NCBI GenBank assembly: GCA_009784635.1
Contig: WRBG01000005.1
Span: forward strand, 1-26,236
Source of the DNA: Bacteroidales bacterium
Lineage (GTDB): Bacteria; Bacteroidota; Bacteroidia; Bacteroidales; UBA932
Direction of reading: 5' to 3'
DNA: 26,236 nt
Both the position numbers and the translations under genes were made by a program. Shown piece after piece: positions 15,302-23,647 of this stretch. The notes below the pieces were generated by a model, which searched no databases, was not told the DNA's origin, and saw nothing but the letters and a program-made list of their open reading frames with translations. Positions within the stretch are counted from its first letter, which is position 1; every line of letters starts with the position of its first letter.

Positions 15302-16060
15302 TCAAATCCGTTCGAGCAGTTTGAGTTCCATCCAGCCCTGACGTCTGTCGGCCAATTCAATACGCCCCCAGCCGCTTACCTCGTCCAAAATCCGCAATTT
15401 GGTGCCTTCGTGAATGATAAACAGGTCTTTACCCTGTTGGTCGGGAGCGCTCTTGACAGAGGCTACCGGAGCAAACACAACCGCATAATCTTTATGCAGC
15501 AGGTTCACTTTTTGGCTCCATCCAAAAGAAAAAGCGCTTATGCACAAAATAAACACAAACAAGGCCCCGTAAAAAGCCCTGCGCCGGAGGCCCCGACTCC
15601 GCCCAAAGAAAAAAACCAGCAACAAAGCGGCCGAACCGGTCAAGAATAACAAAGCGCTCCAAGCCCATTGGTCGGGCGAATATTCATCCCTCACCCCCCT
15701 AAGCCATGTGTGGAGGAAAAATTCGGGGGGAGATTCGATTTTATCCAAGCAAAAACGATTGACCAACTCCAAGTTATACAGAATGTCGGGATTTTTAGGC
15801 TCCAGCAATCTGGCCCGTTCAAGCCAAAGCACCGCTTGGGCATATTGCCCCAACTTAAAGGCACAGTTGCCTATATTGTAGTAAAGGGCAGCCGATTCAA
15901 AACCTTGATTGTATATGGATGTATAAGCGTCTAAGGCCTCTTGATAACGGGCTTGGGCATAGGCCTCTCCCGCCTCCGACCATGCCACGTCGGCAGGCTG
16001 GGCTTTTAGCCAGCCAAATACGGCCAACAGGCAAAAAATCAAACTAATATATCTTTTCAT
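15302..16060 (-). CDS. batE: BatE-like protein: TPR repeats, two membrane helices, C-terminal SH3-like domain
   Basis: The 252-residue protein has a signal sequence (residues 1-20), tetratricopeptide repeats over about 26-100 (including ALYYNIGNCAFKLGQYAQAVLWLERARLLEP), two transmembrane helices (about 132-152 and 162-181) and a bacterial SH3-like domain (about 192-249, with a GWGRIELADRRQGWM segment). This domain order and its position as the last bat gene match BatE of the Bacteroides aerotolerance operon. The ATG overlaps the batD stop by 4 bases (ATGA), implying coupled translation. The SH3-like part lies after the second helix. The biochemical role is not known; it probably assists a MoxR/BatA/BatB envelope complex. 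Confidence 0.85.
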   Translation of the reverse strand: MKRYISLIFCLLAVFGWLKAQPADVAWSEAGEAYAQARYQEALDAYTSIYNQGFESAALYYNIGNCAFKLGQYAQAVLWLERARLLEPKNPDILYNLELVNRFCLDKIESPPEFFLHTWLRGVRDEYSPDQWAWSALLFLTGSAALLLVFFFGRSRGLRRRAFYGALFVFILCISAFSFGWSQKVNLLHKDYAVVFAPVASVKSAPDQQGKDLFIIHEGTKLRILDEVSGWGRIELADRRQGWMELKLLERI

Positions 16061-17856
16061 ATTATTTGTTCCAAATTACTGATTGATAGCAGGGCCCTTT
16101 TGTATATTTTATCCATTTCTCCGACTCCGGACGCGGGAGCATAACGGGCAAACTCGCAGGATTCTATTAGGTCTAAAAATTCCTGTACCGATTCTTGAGG
16201 CGCCTTTCGTTCTTCCAACAAAACGCAGACAGGCCCTTTGGCGTGGTCTGCGGGCGGCAATCCCAACTTGTCTCCCACATAGCCCCATAAGGCCCGATGT
16301 ACTTCTTGATAAAAACCGGTATGATGCTCCTGTTTGAGCAATGCGCCGGCAGTTTTTAACCTCATTTTAGCTTGTTTATTAGCCTTTCGACTCTTTACCA
16401 ACACCAAATCCTTATTGCGAACCCGTCGCCTCAACAACAGTTGGTAGGCGCCTGTAAATCCCAACGCTATTGCGCCTGCCAAAGTCCAAAACCAAACCGA
16501 CCCCATAAACAGGCGTCCTACCGGCGTCAATACCGGCATAGCCGTGCGGATATAGCGTATGTCTTGACCTAAAGTCCTCACCGCCACTTGGCTTATACCG
16601 GGGTCGAAACCAACGGAAGGCGAACTTCCCAAGCCCCTGCCCACCCTAAGCGTGAGCGGTTGGGACCTAAGGGTTACGTAACTTCTTTGGGTTATGTCCC
16701 AATAGGAAAATTCCACAGGGTCAAGGGTAAAAGTTCCGGCGCTGCGGGGAATCACCGGATATTCAAACTGTTTGGTTCCGGAAATGGTATTACCCCTGCT
16801 CCTCGAATTATCGGTAGTCCGGGTATCGTAAACCTCAAAATTTATCGGAAAGTTTAGTTTGGGGGCCTCAATCATGTTTATGTTGCCCTCTCCGGATATC
16901 CGCACCATGATGGATACGGCGTCGTGGGCATTCAAGGAATCCCTGTCGGCGGCTACAGATAAGGAATAAGAGCCTACCGCTCCGGTAAAGGAGGCCGGGG
17001 CTCCGTCCGGAAGTGGCCGTACATGTACCGTTTGTGCAGGGGCGCTTATGCGTCTGCGCACCGATTGAAAATCATCAAAGAACATGTCAAACAGACTTCG
17101 CCCTTGATTTCCGCCCCGAACCCGAACCACGCATACCAGCTCGGCAGGCTCTATGTTAAGGGCGCCAATCTGCTGAGGCAACAACACATATCTACGCAAT
17201 AACGCCACTTGATAGATTCTCCCTCCTACATTTTCCTCTGTAAAACCGATGTCGGTGGGCGCTTCTGTTTCTTGACTCCAAAATCCGTTAAAGGTGGGGA
17301 AGCGCACATCGTTGATCGCCTCGATGGATACCCTTGAGTAAAGTTTTAAGGTGGCAGTAATCGGTTCTCCCTTTACCACATTTGTCTTACTCAATTCCAA
17401 ACGCAAAAAAAGGTCCTGTTCCGAAAGTCCTTCGGAAGCGCGCGCCCCCTCGTTTCGGTTGTTTCCTTGAGGCGGAGCGTCTCCTCTAATCGCCTCGATG
17501 ATTACGGGCTCGCTCTGCACCGTCCTCCCGTCCACCACTACCGAACCGCTGCCAATCGTAATTTTTCCCTCCTGCCTTACCTCTACCACATAAGTGAATC
17601 CGGTAGATACAGACGAGGTGCGCTGCCCGTTTATAATACTCATCCCCTGTGAAGTAGAAGGTGTTGGGCCTGCCAGCACGACAAATCCTTCTAAAGAGGG
17701 CGGCGTAAAATTCGAGGCTGTGGCGTTTACGGTGAAGACCAAGCGGAAAGGCGTTCCTACCGTTACCACCCGCGGCACCTCTACCGTCATAACGGTTTGC
17801 GCCCCAAGGCCCCAAGCCGTTAAAAAGAAGATTGCAAAAACAATGATTTTTCTCAT
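16057..17856 (-). CDS. batD: BatD family protein (large exported membrane-anchored protein)
   Basis: The 599-residue protein begins with a signal peptide (MRKIIVFAIFFLTAWGLGAQ) and continues with a long beta-rich periplasmic part that contains the BatD-family features: F-T-P-P-S-L-E-G-F near residue 55, a paired FTYVVEVRQEGKITIG strand, and FPINFEVYDTRTTDN. A single transmembrane helix at about residues 454-475 is followed by a ~124-residue cytoplasmic tail with a helical HRALWGYVGDKLGLP segment. The topology is typical of BatD. The gene lies between batC (13 bases upstream) and batE (4-base overlap). In this family the protein is thought to be a partner of the von Willebrand A proteins; the ligand is unknown. 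Confidence 0.9.
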   Translation of the reverse strand: MRKIIVFAIFFLTAWGLGAQTVMTVEVPRVVTVGTPFRLVFTVNATASNFTPPSLEGFVVLAGPTPSTSQGMSIINGQRTSSVSTGFTYVVEVRQEGKITIGSGSVVVDGRTVQSEPVIIEAIRGDAPPQGNNRNEGARASEGLSEQDLFLRLELSKTNVVKGEPITATLKLYSRVSIEAINDVRFPTFNGFWSQETEAPTDIGFTEENVGGRIYQVALLRRYVLLPQQIGALNIEPAELVCVVRVRGGNQGRSLFDMFFDDFQSVRRRISAPAQTVHVRPLPDGAPASFTGAVGSYSLSVAADRDSLNAHDAVSIMVRISGEGNINMIEAPKLNFPINFEVYDTRTTDNSRSRGNTISGTKQFEYPVIPRSAGTFTLDPVEFSYWDITQRSYVTLRSQPLTLRVGRGLGSSPSVGFDPGISQVAVRTLGQDIRYIRTAMPVLTPVGRLFMGSVWFWTLAGAIALGFTGAYQLLLRRRVRNKDLVLVKSRKANKQAKMRLKTAGALLKQEHHTGFYQEVHRALWGYVGDKLGLPPADHAKGPVCVLLEERKAPQESVQEFLDLIESCEFARYAPASGVGEMDKIYKRALLSISNLEQII

Positions 17857-17869
17857 ATCCTGTTGTGTG

Positions 17870-18544
17870 TTACCAGTTCCTGCCCGAACGCTGTTGCTGC
17901 TGGGCCTTGGCTTTTTCTATACTTATTCTTTCTTGAGTTTCCCGCTCTTTTTGCTGCATGGCCTCTAACATTTGCAGGGCAGATTGAGGGGTAATTTTGG
18001 GAGGGGCTTCCTGCTCTTTCTCATCTTGATTTTGATTCTGATTGTCTTGATTTTGGTCCTGTTCTTGGTCATCCTGCTCCTGTTCATCCTGCTCCTGATT
18101 TTGCTCCTGTTCCTCCTGTTCTTTGAGCATCTTTTGGGCATAGGCTAAGTTGGATTTGGTTTCCATATCGCGGGGGCGCAATCGCAGAGATTCTTTGTAG
18201 GAATCAATGCTTTCTGCGTATTTCTTTTGCATCAACTGCGCATTGCCCAAGTTGTGAAAAGCGTCTGCCCGTTGCTCGGGATGAACAAGCGAATCCATCC
18301 TTGCCTTGAGTCCGTCCTCGGCCTGCTCATACCGGTCCTGTTTATACTTGGCGTTGTTCAGATTATAATGCGCTGTAACAGAGGTAGAATCTTTTTCCAA
18401 GGCCCGGCGATACTCCAATTCTGCCGTTGCATACCTTTCTCTGCTGAAAGCTTGATTGCCCCTTCTTACCTCAGTCCTGTCCGACTGGGCCGTAAGCATA
18501 CCGGGCGATAGCACCAAAGCCGTAATGATTAAAAAATACCTCAT
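17870..18544 (-). CDS. batC: BatC-like TPR protein with a Gln/Glu/Asp/Asn-rich tract
   Basis: The 224-residue protein has an N-terminal signal peptide (about residues 1-20), then tetratricopeptide repeats (about 25-140, e.g. AFHNLGNAQLMQKKYAESIDSYKESLRLRP). It then has a 40-residue low-complexity stretch of almost only Q, E, D and N (about 141-180). A C-terminal segment with PQSALQMLEAMQQKERETQERI resembles the BatC tail. The position between batB and batD supports the name. It is expected to be periplasmic and to act as a protein-interaction scaffold. It starts 4 bases after batB. The acidic/amide tract has a repeat-like DNA sequence that could change length. Confidence 0.87.
   Translation of the reverse strand: MRYFLIITALVLSPGMLTAQSDRTEVRRGNQAFSRERYATAELEYRRALEKDSTSVTAHYNLNNAKYKQDRYEQAEDGLKARMDSLVHPEQRADAFHNLGNAQLMQKKYAESIDSYKESLRLRPRDMETKSNLAYAQKMLKEQEEQEQNQEQDEQEQDDQEQDQNQDNQNQNQDEKEQEAPPKITPQSALQMLEAMQQKERETQERISIEKAKAQQQQRSGRNW
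18005..18124 (-). repeat. Repeat-like DNA encoding the BatC Gln/Glu/Asp/Asn tract
   Basis: The + strand repeats short units such as CCTGCTCCTGTTC and CTTGATTTTG over about 120 bases. The units are imperfect, and each encodes runs such as EQEQ, QDQ and NQNQ. All changes visible keep the frame. It is a plausible place for length variation by slippage. Confidence 0.6.
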
Positions 18545-18548
18545 TGCT

Positions 18549-19583
18549 TTATTCCTCCATATTTTTTGCGACTAAAACATCTAAACTCCTTATCCGGCGA
18601 CCTTTTCGGTTGTTCACCAAAAATTCGAGCAAGAAGAAAAAGAGGGCAATGCCAAAAAAGTACATGTACTGTTCGTCAAAATCCTCAAATACCTCAGACC
18701 TAAAAGTTTGCTTATCCAATTCCCGGATTCCGTCAATAATGGCTTCCAAGCCAAAGTCATTATTTCCAGCCCGCACATAAGAGCCATTGCCTATGCGGGC
18801 AATCTCGACCAAAGTCGCCTCGTCCAATCTGGTTATCACTATGTCTCCCTTTTCATCCCTCAACAGGTTTCCGTCCGGCATGGGAATGGGTTTACCGTCT
18901 TCCGAACCGATTCCGATGCAAAAAATTCTTACTCCGGATTCCTTGGCCATCCGCGCGGCTTCGAGGGCATCGTCCTCGTGGTCTTCTCCATCTGTAATCA
19001 ATATCAAAGCCCTGCTGTTATCGCCAATCGCGCTAAAACTGCGCAGTCCGGTCATAATGGCCTCTCCTATATTGGTGCCCTGTTTGGCCACGGAGCCGGT
19101 GGAAATCGAACTTAAAAAAATCTTAGCCGACACGTAATCAGTAGTAATGGGCAGCTGCACAAAGGCGTCTCCGGCAAAAACAATCAGTCCGATTCTGTCC
19201 TGTTGCAACCGGTCAACCAAACGGGAAATGGCCATTTTAGCCCGCTCCAAGCGGTTGGGGCTATAATCTTGAGCCAGCATGGAATTAGACACGTCCAAGG
19301 CAATCATAATCTCGATTCCTCTTTTTTCTACCTCCCTTATCCTAACGCCTATTTGGGGACGGGACAAGCCTATGGCAAAGAAAAACAAGGCAATCGAATA
19401 AAGAATCAACTTTACCCAGCCCCGTCGGGTAGACAGGCGAGGGCTTAAGCGGGCAACCAAGCTTGGGTCGCCAAATCGCTTTAAAGCCTTTCGTTTGCGG
19501 TATTGCATCAACCCTTGAAACAAAAACAGCAGGGGGATAAGGGCTATGATCAGTAAATATTCTGCTTGTGCTAAATGTACCAT
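18549..19583 (-). CDS. batB: BatB, von Willebrand factor A domain membrane protein
   Basis: The 344-residue protein has N-terminal membrane helices (about residues 7-25 and 58-75), then a vWA domain. The metal-ion-dependent adhesion site D-x-S-x-S is DVSNS at residues 97-101, with the T170 and D198 positions (in KQGTNIGEA and LILITDGEDHEDD) completing a classic MIDAS. A third hydrophobic helix lies near the C-terminus (MYFFGIALFFFLLEFLV). It is the paralogue of the adjacent BatA. The gene follows batA by 9 bases and precedes batC by 4. The family is assumed to bind partner proteins through the metal site and to work with the MoxR ATPase. Confidence 0.92.
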   Translation of the reverse strand: MVHLAQAEYLLIIALIPLLFLFQGLMQYRKRKALKRFGDPSLVARLSPRLSTRRGWVKLILYSIALFFFAIGLSRPQIGVRIREVEKRGIEIMIALDVSNSMLAQDYSPNRLERAKMAISRLVDRLQQDRIGLIVFAGDAFVQLPITTDYVSAKIFLSSISTGSVAKQGTNIGEAIMTGLRSFSAIGDNSRALILITDGEDHEDDALEAARMAKESGVRIFCIGIGSEDGKPIPMPDGNLLRDEKGDIVITRLDEATLVEIARIGNGSYVRAGNNDFGLEAIIDGIRELDKQTFRSEVFEDFDEQYMYFFGIALFFFLLEFLVNNRKGRRIRSLDVLVAKNMEE

Positions 19584-19592
19584 CTTTATTGA

Positions 19593-20579
19593 TTAAGGAA
19601 GCGTTCGTAAAACCAACAGTCTGAATAACAATTCCAAGGCAACGGCCAAGAGGCAAATCAAGGCAAACTGCATAAACAGTTCTTTGTATATGGGAAAGGA
19701 ATCCACCAAGGTTTTGGTTTTTTCCATCTTATTGATTTCTCCGTATATTTCCATCAGTTTGGTATTGTCGGTGGCTCTAAAATAAGCCCCGTTGGTAATT
19801 TGGGAAATCTGCCTAAGCAAATCCTCGTCTATTTCCACCGGCACTTGTTGCAGGACTACTCCATACGGAGTGGGCATCGGAAAAGGCGCCATGCCTATGG
19901 CGCCCACCCCAATGGTGTAGACCCTAACGCCAAAGGTTCTGGCAATCTCCGCCGCCGTCAAGGGGGCAATTTCTCCTCGGTTGTTGACCCCGTCTGTAAG
20001 CAGGATTACTACCTTGCTTTTGGCGTCGCTGTCTTTAAGCCGGGCCACAGCGGTGGCCAAGCCGTTGCCTATGGCCGTACCGTCTTCTATGATTCCGGTT
20101 TGGACGTCCTTTATCATGTTGATGAGCGTAGCGCGGTCGGTGGTTAGGGGGCATTGGGTATAGCTTTCTCCCGCAAAAACCACAATGCCCATCCGGTCAG
20201 AGGGACGTCCTGCAATGAATTGTATGGCAATATCTTTGGAGGCGCCTATCCGGTCGGGCGTAAAGTCTCTGGCCAACATACTGGTAGATACGTCCAACAC
20301 AATAATAATATCAATGCCTTCCGTATCTGTCCGCTCAAAGGCAGAGGAAGAACGGGGACGAGCCATGGCCACAATCAAGGCCGTAATGGCGATACACCGC
20401 AACACAAAAGGAATATGGCGAAACCATGTTCTCCACTTTCCTCCGGCGCGGCGCAGGGGCATGATGCCCGGCAAGCGCAACGAAGCTGCATCTCCCTTGA
20501 CGGCCCGCCACAGGTAAAGGGCCAACATGGGAATGAGCAACAATACCAAATATAATACTTTAGGATATTCAAAAAACAT
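19593..20579 (-). CDS. batA: BatA, von Willebrand factor A domain membrane protein
   Basis: The 328-residue protein has two N-terminal hydrophobic helices (about residues 8-25 and 55-72), a vWA domain with MIDAS D96-V-S98-T-S100 in IVLDVSTSMLARDF, and the IVLLTDGVNNRGE segment later in the domain. A C-terminal membrane helix (about 303-322) ends in RLLVLRTLP. It is the BatA paralogue of BatB; order (BatA then BatB) follows the usual operon layout. Its ATG overlaps the upstream stop by one base (TAATG), a sign of tight translational coupling. Mutants of bat operons were linked to lower aerotolerance in Bacteroides, but the molecular task is not settled. Confidence 0.92.
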   Translation of the reverse strand: MFFEYPKVLYLVLLLIPMLALYLWRAVKGDAASLRLPGIMPLRRAGGKWRTWFRHIPFVLRCIAITALIVAMARPRSSSAFERTDTEGIDIIIVLDVSTSMLARDFTPDRIGASKDIAIQFIAGRPSDRMGIVVFAGESYTQCPLTTDRATLINMIKDVQTGIIEDGTAIGNGLATAVARLKDSDAKSKVVILLTDGVNNRGEIAPLTAAEIARTFGVRVYTIGVGAIGMAPFPMPTPYGVVLQQVPVEIDEDLLRQISQITNGAYFRATDNTKLMEIYGEINKMEKTKTLVDSFPIYKELFMQFALICLLAVALELLFRLLVLRTLP

Positions 20580-21577
20580 TAGGCTTCCTCCTCTTTTGGT
20601 TCGGGTGATTCATTTTCTACCAGCATGGTGGCCTGCACAAAATGCACTACTGCCGGAATGGTCTGTTCGTTCTCTACGGCCTCGGCTTGATATTTGGCAA
20701 ATTTGACCAAATCGGCAGTCTGAAGCATGACGCTCAGTTCTTCCAGCAAGGCTTTATCTATCTGCTCTTTTTTCAAGGCGTCCAACAGTTCCGCGCTGGT
20801 TTGCTCCATAGCCTGTATGCCCCAGCGCGCCGCCGCATACGTACGCAGCACGTCGGTTACGGCGGTATAAAACAACTTCACTTTGCCGCTCTGCCAGAGC
20901 TTTTGGGCTTTAATTTCTTCTAATTGTCTAAATGCAACTAAATAAGCCGGTTCTTGGGGTTTGGGCTTTCCAAACAAAGGCCGGTTTTCCTTGCGGTAGC
21001 GTATCCAGCGATAAAGGACGTAGGCCGCTGCCAACAACAGAAGGATAAGTCCGACCCATGGAAATATTTCTTTAGCCGTCAGCGGATAGGTCATCTGTCC
21101 CTTGATGTCGAAAGGGCGGTAGGTGGTGGTATCGATGGGGATGGTAGTAACTTCCAACGGGGGGCCGGCAAACCAAAGCGTATCTACAACTCCCGAAGGC
21201 TGGAGTAAATACAGGGGCATAGGCGGCAATCGGTAGGAACCGCTGTCGAAAGAAGTGATTCTGAGTTCCCCCCGCAACAGCCACTCCCTACTCCTCCGGT
21301 TTCTAACAGTATCTATTTTGGCCTCCAACAGTTCCACGCCTCGGGTCAATTCCTTGGGCAACTCTATGGCAAAATCCATGGCGCTGCCTTCGGGGGCCCT
21401 GACCGACATCCGCCACAGGGCGTGGTCTCCAATCAATAAGGTATCCCTGTCCTTTATCAGTTCGGATTCCAACAACCGGCTTGAGTCGGGAATGGCTACA
21501 AGCGTTTGGGCCGACACTCCGATATGGAAACTGCAAAAAGATAAAAACAATAGGGTTAAAAAAGCTGTTCGTTTCAT
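20579..21577 (-). CDS. Exported single-span membrane protein of the moxR-bat operon
   Basis: The 332-residue protein has a signal peptide (about residues 1-23, ending VSAQ), a periplasmic beta-rich part to about residue 168, one transmembrane helix (about 171-190), and a cytoplasmic tail with helices including FRQLEEIKAQKLWQSGKVK and an acidic end (ESPEPKEEEA). The arrangement is like a smaller BatD: an extracytoplasmic domain, one helix and a helical tail with a Y-TAVTDVLRTYAAARWG motif similar to the BatD tail. It sits between the DUF58 gene (1 base away) and batA (1-base overlap), where operons of this kind often have an unnamed protein. I do not assign a gene symbol. Confidence 0.75.
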   Translation of the reverse strand: MKRTAFLTLLFLSFCSFHIGVSAQTLVAIPDSSRLLESELIKDRDTLLIGDHALWRMSVRAPEGSAMDFAIELPKELTRGVELLEAKIDTVRNRRSREWLLRGELRITSFDSGSYRLPPMPLYLLQPSGVVDTLWFAGPPLEVTTIPIDTTTYRPFDIKGQMTYPLTAKEIFPWVGLILLLLAAAYVLYRWIRYRKENRPLFGKPKPQEPAYLVAFRQLEEIKAQKLWQSGKVKLFYTAVTDVLRTYAAARWGIQAMEQTSAELLDALKKEQIDKALLEELSVMLQTADLVKFAKYQAEAVENEQTIPAVVHFVQATMLVENESPEPKEEEA

Positions 21578-21578
21578 A

Positions 21579-22460
21579 TTAAGCCCTTCTTTTAAATAAA
21601 CGGATTAATTCCTGTACATAATCTTGGTCGGTACCTATGCTTATGTTATCCACGCGATACATCATCAGCAACTGTTTGATGGACGCCTCGACTTCGCGGT
21701 TCCAACCTTCATAATGGCGGCGCAACCGTTTAGAAGAGGTGTCTATCCATGTTTCGTCTCCGGTTTCGGCATCGGCTACCCTAAGCAGGCCAATTTTTGG
21801 AAGCTGCTGTTCACGAGGGTCATATACCCTTATCACTGCCAAATCGTGTTTGTTGGCGGCAATCTTTAACGCCTCCTCAAAACGCGGTTTTCGCTCCTCA
21901 TTCACATCCATCAAGTCGGAGAGAAGAAAAACGGTACTTCTCCGTTTGAGTGCGTTGGTCAAAAAGCGCAAAGCTTCCCCAATATCGGTCTTTTTACTCT
22001 TTGGCTCAAATTCAAGCAATTCACGAATAATCCGCAGCAAATGAGAGCGCCCCTTCTTGGGCGGGATAAAAAGTTCGACTTTGTCGCTAAAAAACAGGGC
22101 GCCTACCTTGTCGTTGTTGATGGAGGCGGAGAAGGAAAGCACCGCCCCGATTTCGGCCACCAATTCCTTTTTAAACTTGCGGGTGGTTCCAAACAGACGA
22201 GAGCCGCTCACGTCTACCATCAGCATCACCGTCAATTCCCGCTCCTCCTCAAATACCTTTATAAAGGGAGCGTTGAGCCGAGCCGTTACGTTCCAGTCCA
22301 TGGAGCGGACGTCGTCGCCGTACTGGTATTCGCGCACCTCGCTAAATGCCATACCTCTACCCTTAAAGGCAGAGTGGTATTCTCCGGCAAAAATCTGGTG
22401 AGACAGGCCCCGTGTCTTGATTTCTATTTTGCGGACGTTTTTTAATAACTCATTCGACAT
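21579..22460 (-). CDS. DUF58 domain-containing protein (MoxR-associated, vWA-like)
   Basis: The 293-residue cytosolic protein has the DUF58 signature Y-G-D-D-V-R-S-M-D-W-N-V-T-A-R near residues 47-61 and a following vWA-like core with DVSGS at residues 83-87. That core keeps a D-x-S-x-S metal site. It has no signal peptide or transmembrane helix. DUF58 proteins are almost always coded next to MoxR ATPases and are thought to act as their adaptor or substrate. Here it follows moxR by 19 bases and is 1 base from the next gene. The family and context are clear; the reaction is not. Confidence 0.93.
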   Translation of the reverse strand: MSNELLKNVRKIEIKTRGLSHQIFAGEYHSAFKGRGMAFSEVREYQYGDDVRSMDWNVTARLNAPFIKVFEEERELTVMLMVDVSGSRLFGTTRKFKKELVAEIGAVLSFSASINNDKVGALFFSDKVELFIPPKKGRSHLLRIIRELLEFEPKSKKTDIGEALRFLTNALKRRSTVFLLSDLMDVNEERKPRFEEALKIAANKHDLAVIRVYDPREQQLPKIGLLRVADAETGDETWIDTSSKRLRRHYEGWNREVEASIKQLLMMYRVDNISIGTDQDYVQELIRLFKRRA

Positions 22461-22479
22461 CTACGAAAAGCATTAGGCG

Positions 22480-23472
22480 TTAAGGGACTTCTACGGCATT
22501 AATAATCTCGGTGACAATTTCTTCGGAGGTGATATTCTCGGCCTCGGCCTCGTAGGTCAGTCCAATCCTGTGGCGCAACACCTCGTAACATACGGCGCGA
22601 ACGTCCTCGGGAATCACATAACCGCGGCGTTTGACAAAAGCGTAGGCTTTAGAGGCCATGGCCAAGGAGATGCTGGCTCTGGGAGAAGCCCCGTAATTAA
22701 TTAGGTCGACTAACTTATTGAGTTTGTAATCTTTGGGAGTACGTGTAGCAAAAACAATATCTACAATGTAACGCTCAATTTTCTCATCCATATAGACTTC
22801 GCGCACCACCTCGCGCGCCCGCACAACGTCCTCCGGTTTGAGTACACAAGTTGCGGTGGGGAAAACCCCCGAATTATTCATACGGATAATCAATTTCTCC
22901 TCCTCCTTTTTAGGATAAGTTACTACTACTTTGAGCATAAATCTGTCAACTTGAGCTTCGGGGAGCGGATAAGTGCCTTCCTGCTCAATGGGATTTTGTG
23001 TGGCCAATACTAAGAACGGCTCGGGAAGTTTGTAGCTGACAGGGCCAATAGTTACCTGACGTTCCTGCATGGCTTCCAAAAGGGCGCTCTGTACTTTGGC
23101 CGGAGAGCGGTTGATTTCGTCCGCCAAAATAAAGTTGGCAAAAATCGGCCCTTTCTTTACTTGAAATTCCTCTGCCTTTTGGCTGTAAATCAACGTACCG
23201 ATTAGGTCGGCGGGCAGGAGGTCGGGGGTAAATTGAATCCGGCTGAATTTTGCATCCACCACGCTGGCCAGCGTATTGATAGCTAAAGTTTTGGCTAATC
23301 CCGGCACCCCTTCGAGCAGGATGTGTCCATTGGCTAAAAGTCCGATGAGTAAATTTTCCACTAACTGTTTTTGCCCCACAATCACCTTATTCATTTCCAT
23401 GGTGATAATGTCAACAAAAGCGCTCTCTAAGCGGATGCGTTCGTTCAACTCTTTGATGTTTACGGTTTCCAT
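22480..23472 (-). CDS. MoxR-family AAA+ ATPase
   Basis: The 330-residue ATPase has Walker A G-V-P-G-L-A-K-T at residues 55-62 and Walker B with the FILADEINRSP segment (D118, E119). The sensor-1 motif ATQNPIEQEGTYPLPEAQ and the arginine-finger region LDRF-like VDRFML follow, as does the C-terminal SPRASISLAMASKAYA block. MoxR ATPases act as chaperones in the maturation of vWA protein complexes, here presumably those of DUF58, BatA and BatB. The frame extends to a TTG at 23520 inside the -7 box, so the ATG at 23470-23472 is chosen. It is the first gene of the long run. Confidence 0.94.
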   Translation of the reverse strand: METVNIKELNERIRLESAFVDIITMEMNKVIVGQKQLVENLLIGLLANGHILLEGVPGLAKTLAINTLASVVDAKFSRIQFTPDLLPADLIGTLIYSQKAEEFQVKKGPIFANFILADEINRSPAKVQSALLEAMQERQVTIGPVSYKLPEPFLVLATQNPIEQEGTYPLPEAQVDRFMLKVVVTYPKKEEEKLIIRMNNSGVFPTATCVLKPEDVVRAREVVREVYMDEKIERYIVDIVFATRTPKDYKLNKLVDLINYGASPRASISLAMASKAYAFVKRRGYVIPEDVRAVCYEVLRHRIGLTYEAEAENITSEEIVTEIINAVEVP

Positions 23473-23517
23473 ATTGAATGTTTTTTGTATTTCTGTCTTT
23501 GGTTTAAGAATAACCCG

Positions 23518-23525
23518 CAAATTTA
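23518..23525 (-). promoter_or_regulatory. Putative -7 box of the moxR-bat operon
   Basis: The minus strand reads TAAATTTG at 23525-23518, fitting TAnnTTTG, 45 bases before the moxR ATG. No TTTG at the usual -33 distance is clear. It lies in the only sizeable gap upstream of the run and so is the best candidate for the operon promoter. Confidence 0.4.
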
Positions 23526-23581
23526 ATACATTTTTTTGTGCGCTATTCCATTCGGAGGTACATACAAATTAAGTGCCATTC

Positions 23582-23597
23582 TTTTTTGCGCAAAAAA
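23582..23597. repeat. Perfect 16-base palindrome TTTTTTGCGCAAAAAA
   Basis: The sequence TTTTTTGCGCAAAAAA is its own reverse complement. With no loop it is not a normal terminator stem, though it could act as a weak one in either direction, or as a DNA-bending or protein site. It stands 57 bases upstream of the moxR -7 box. Confidence 0.5.
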
Positions 23598-23647
23598 AGC
23601 GACCCAGTTGGGACGACTCTCAGGTGATGAGGCCCGGCAAGCGACAA

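Noticed and set aside
23473..23520. Longer MoxR starting at a TTG at 23520
   Set aside because: That codon overlaps the -7 box, so it would not be transcribed; the ATG at 23472 begins the usual MoxR N-terminus.
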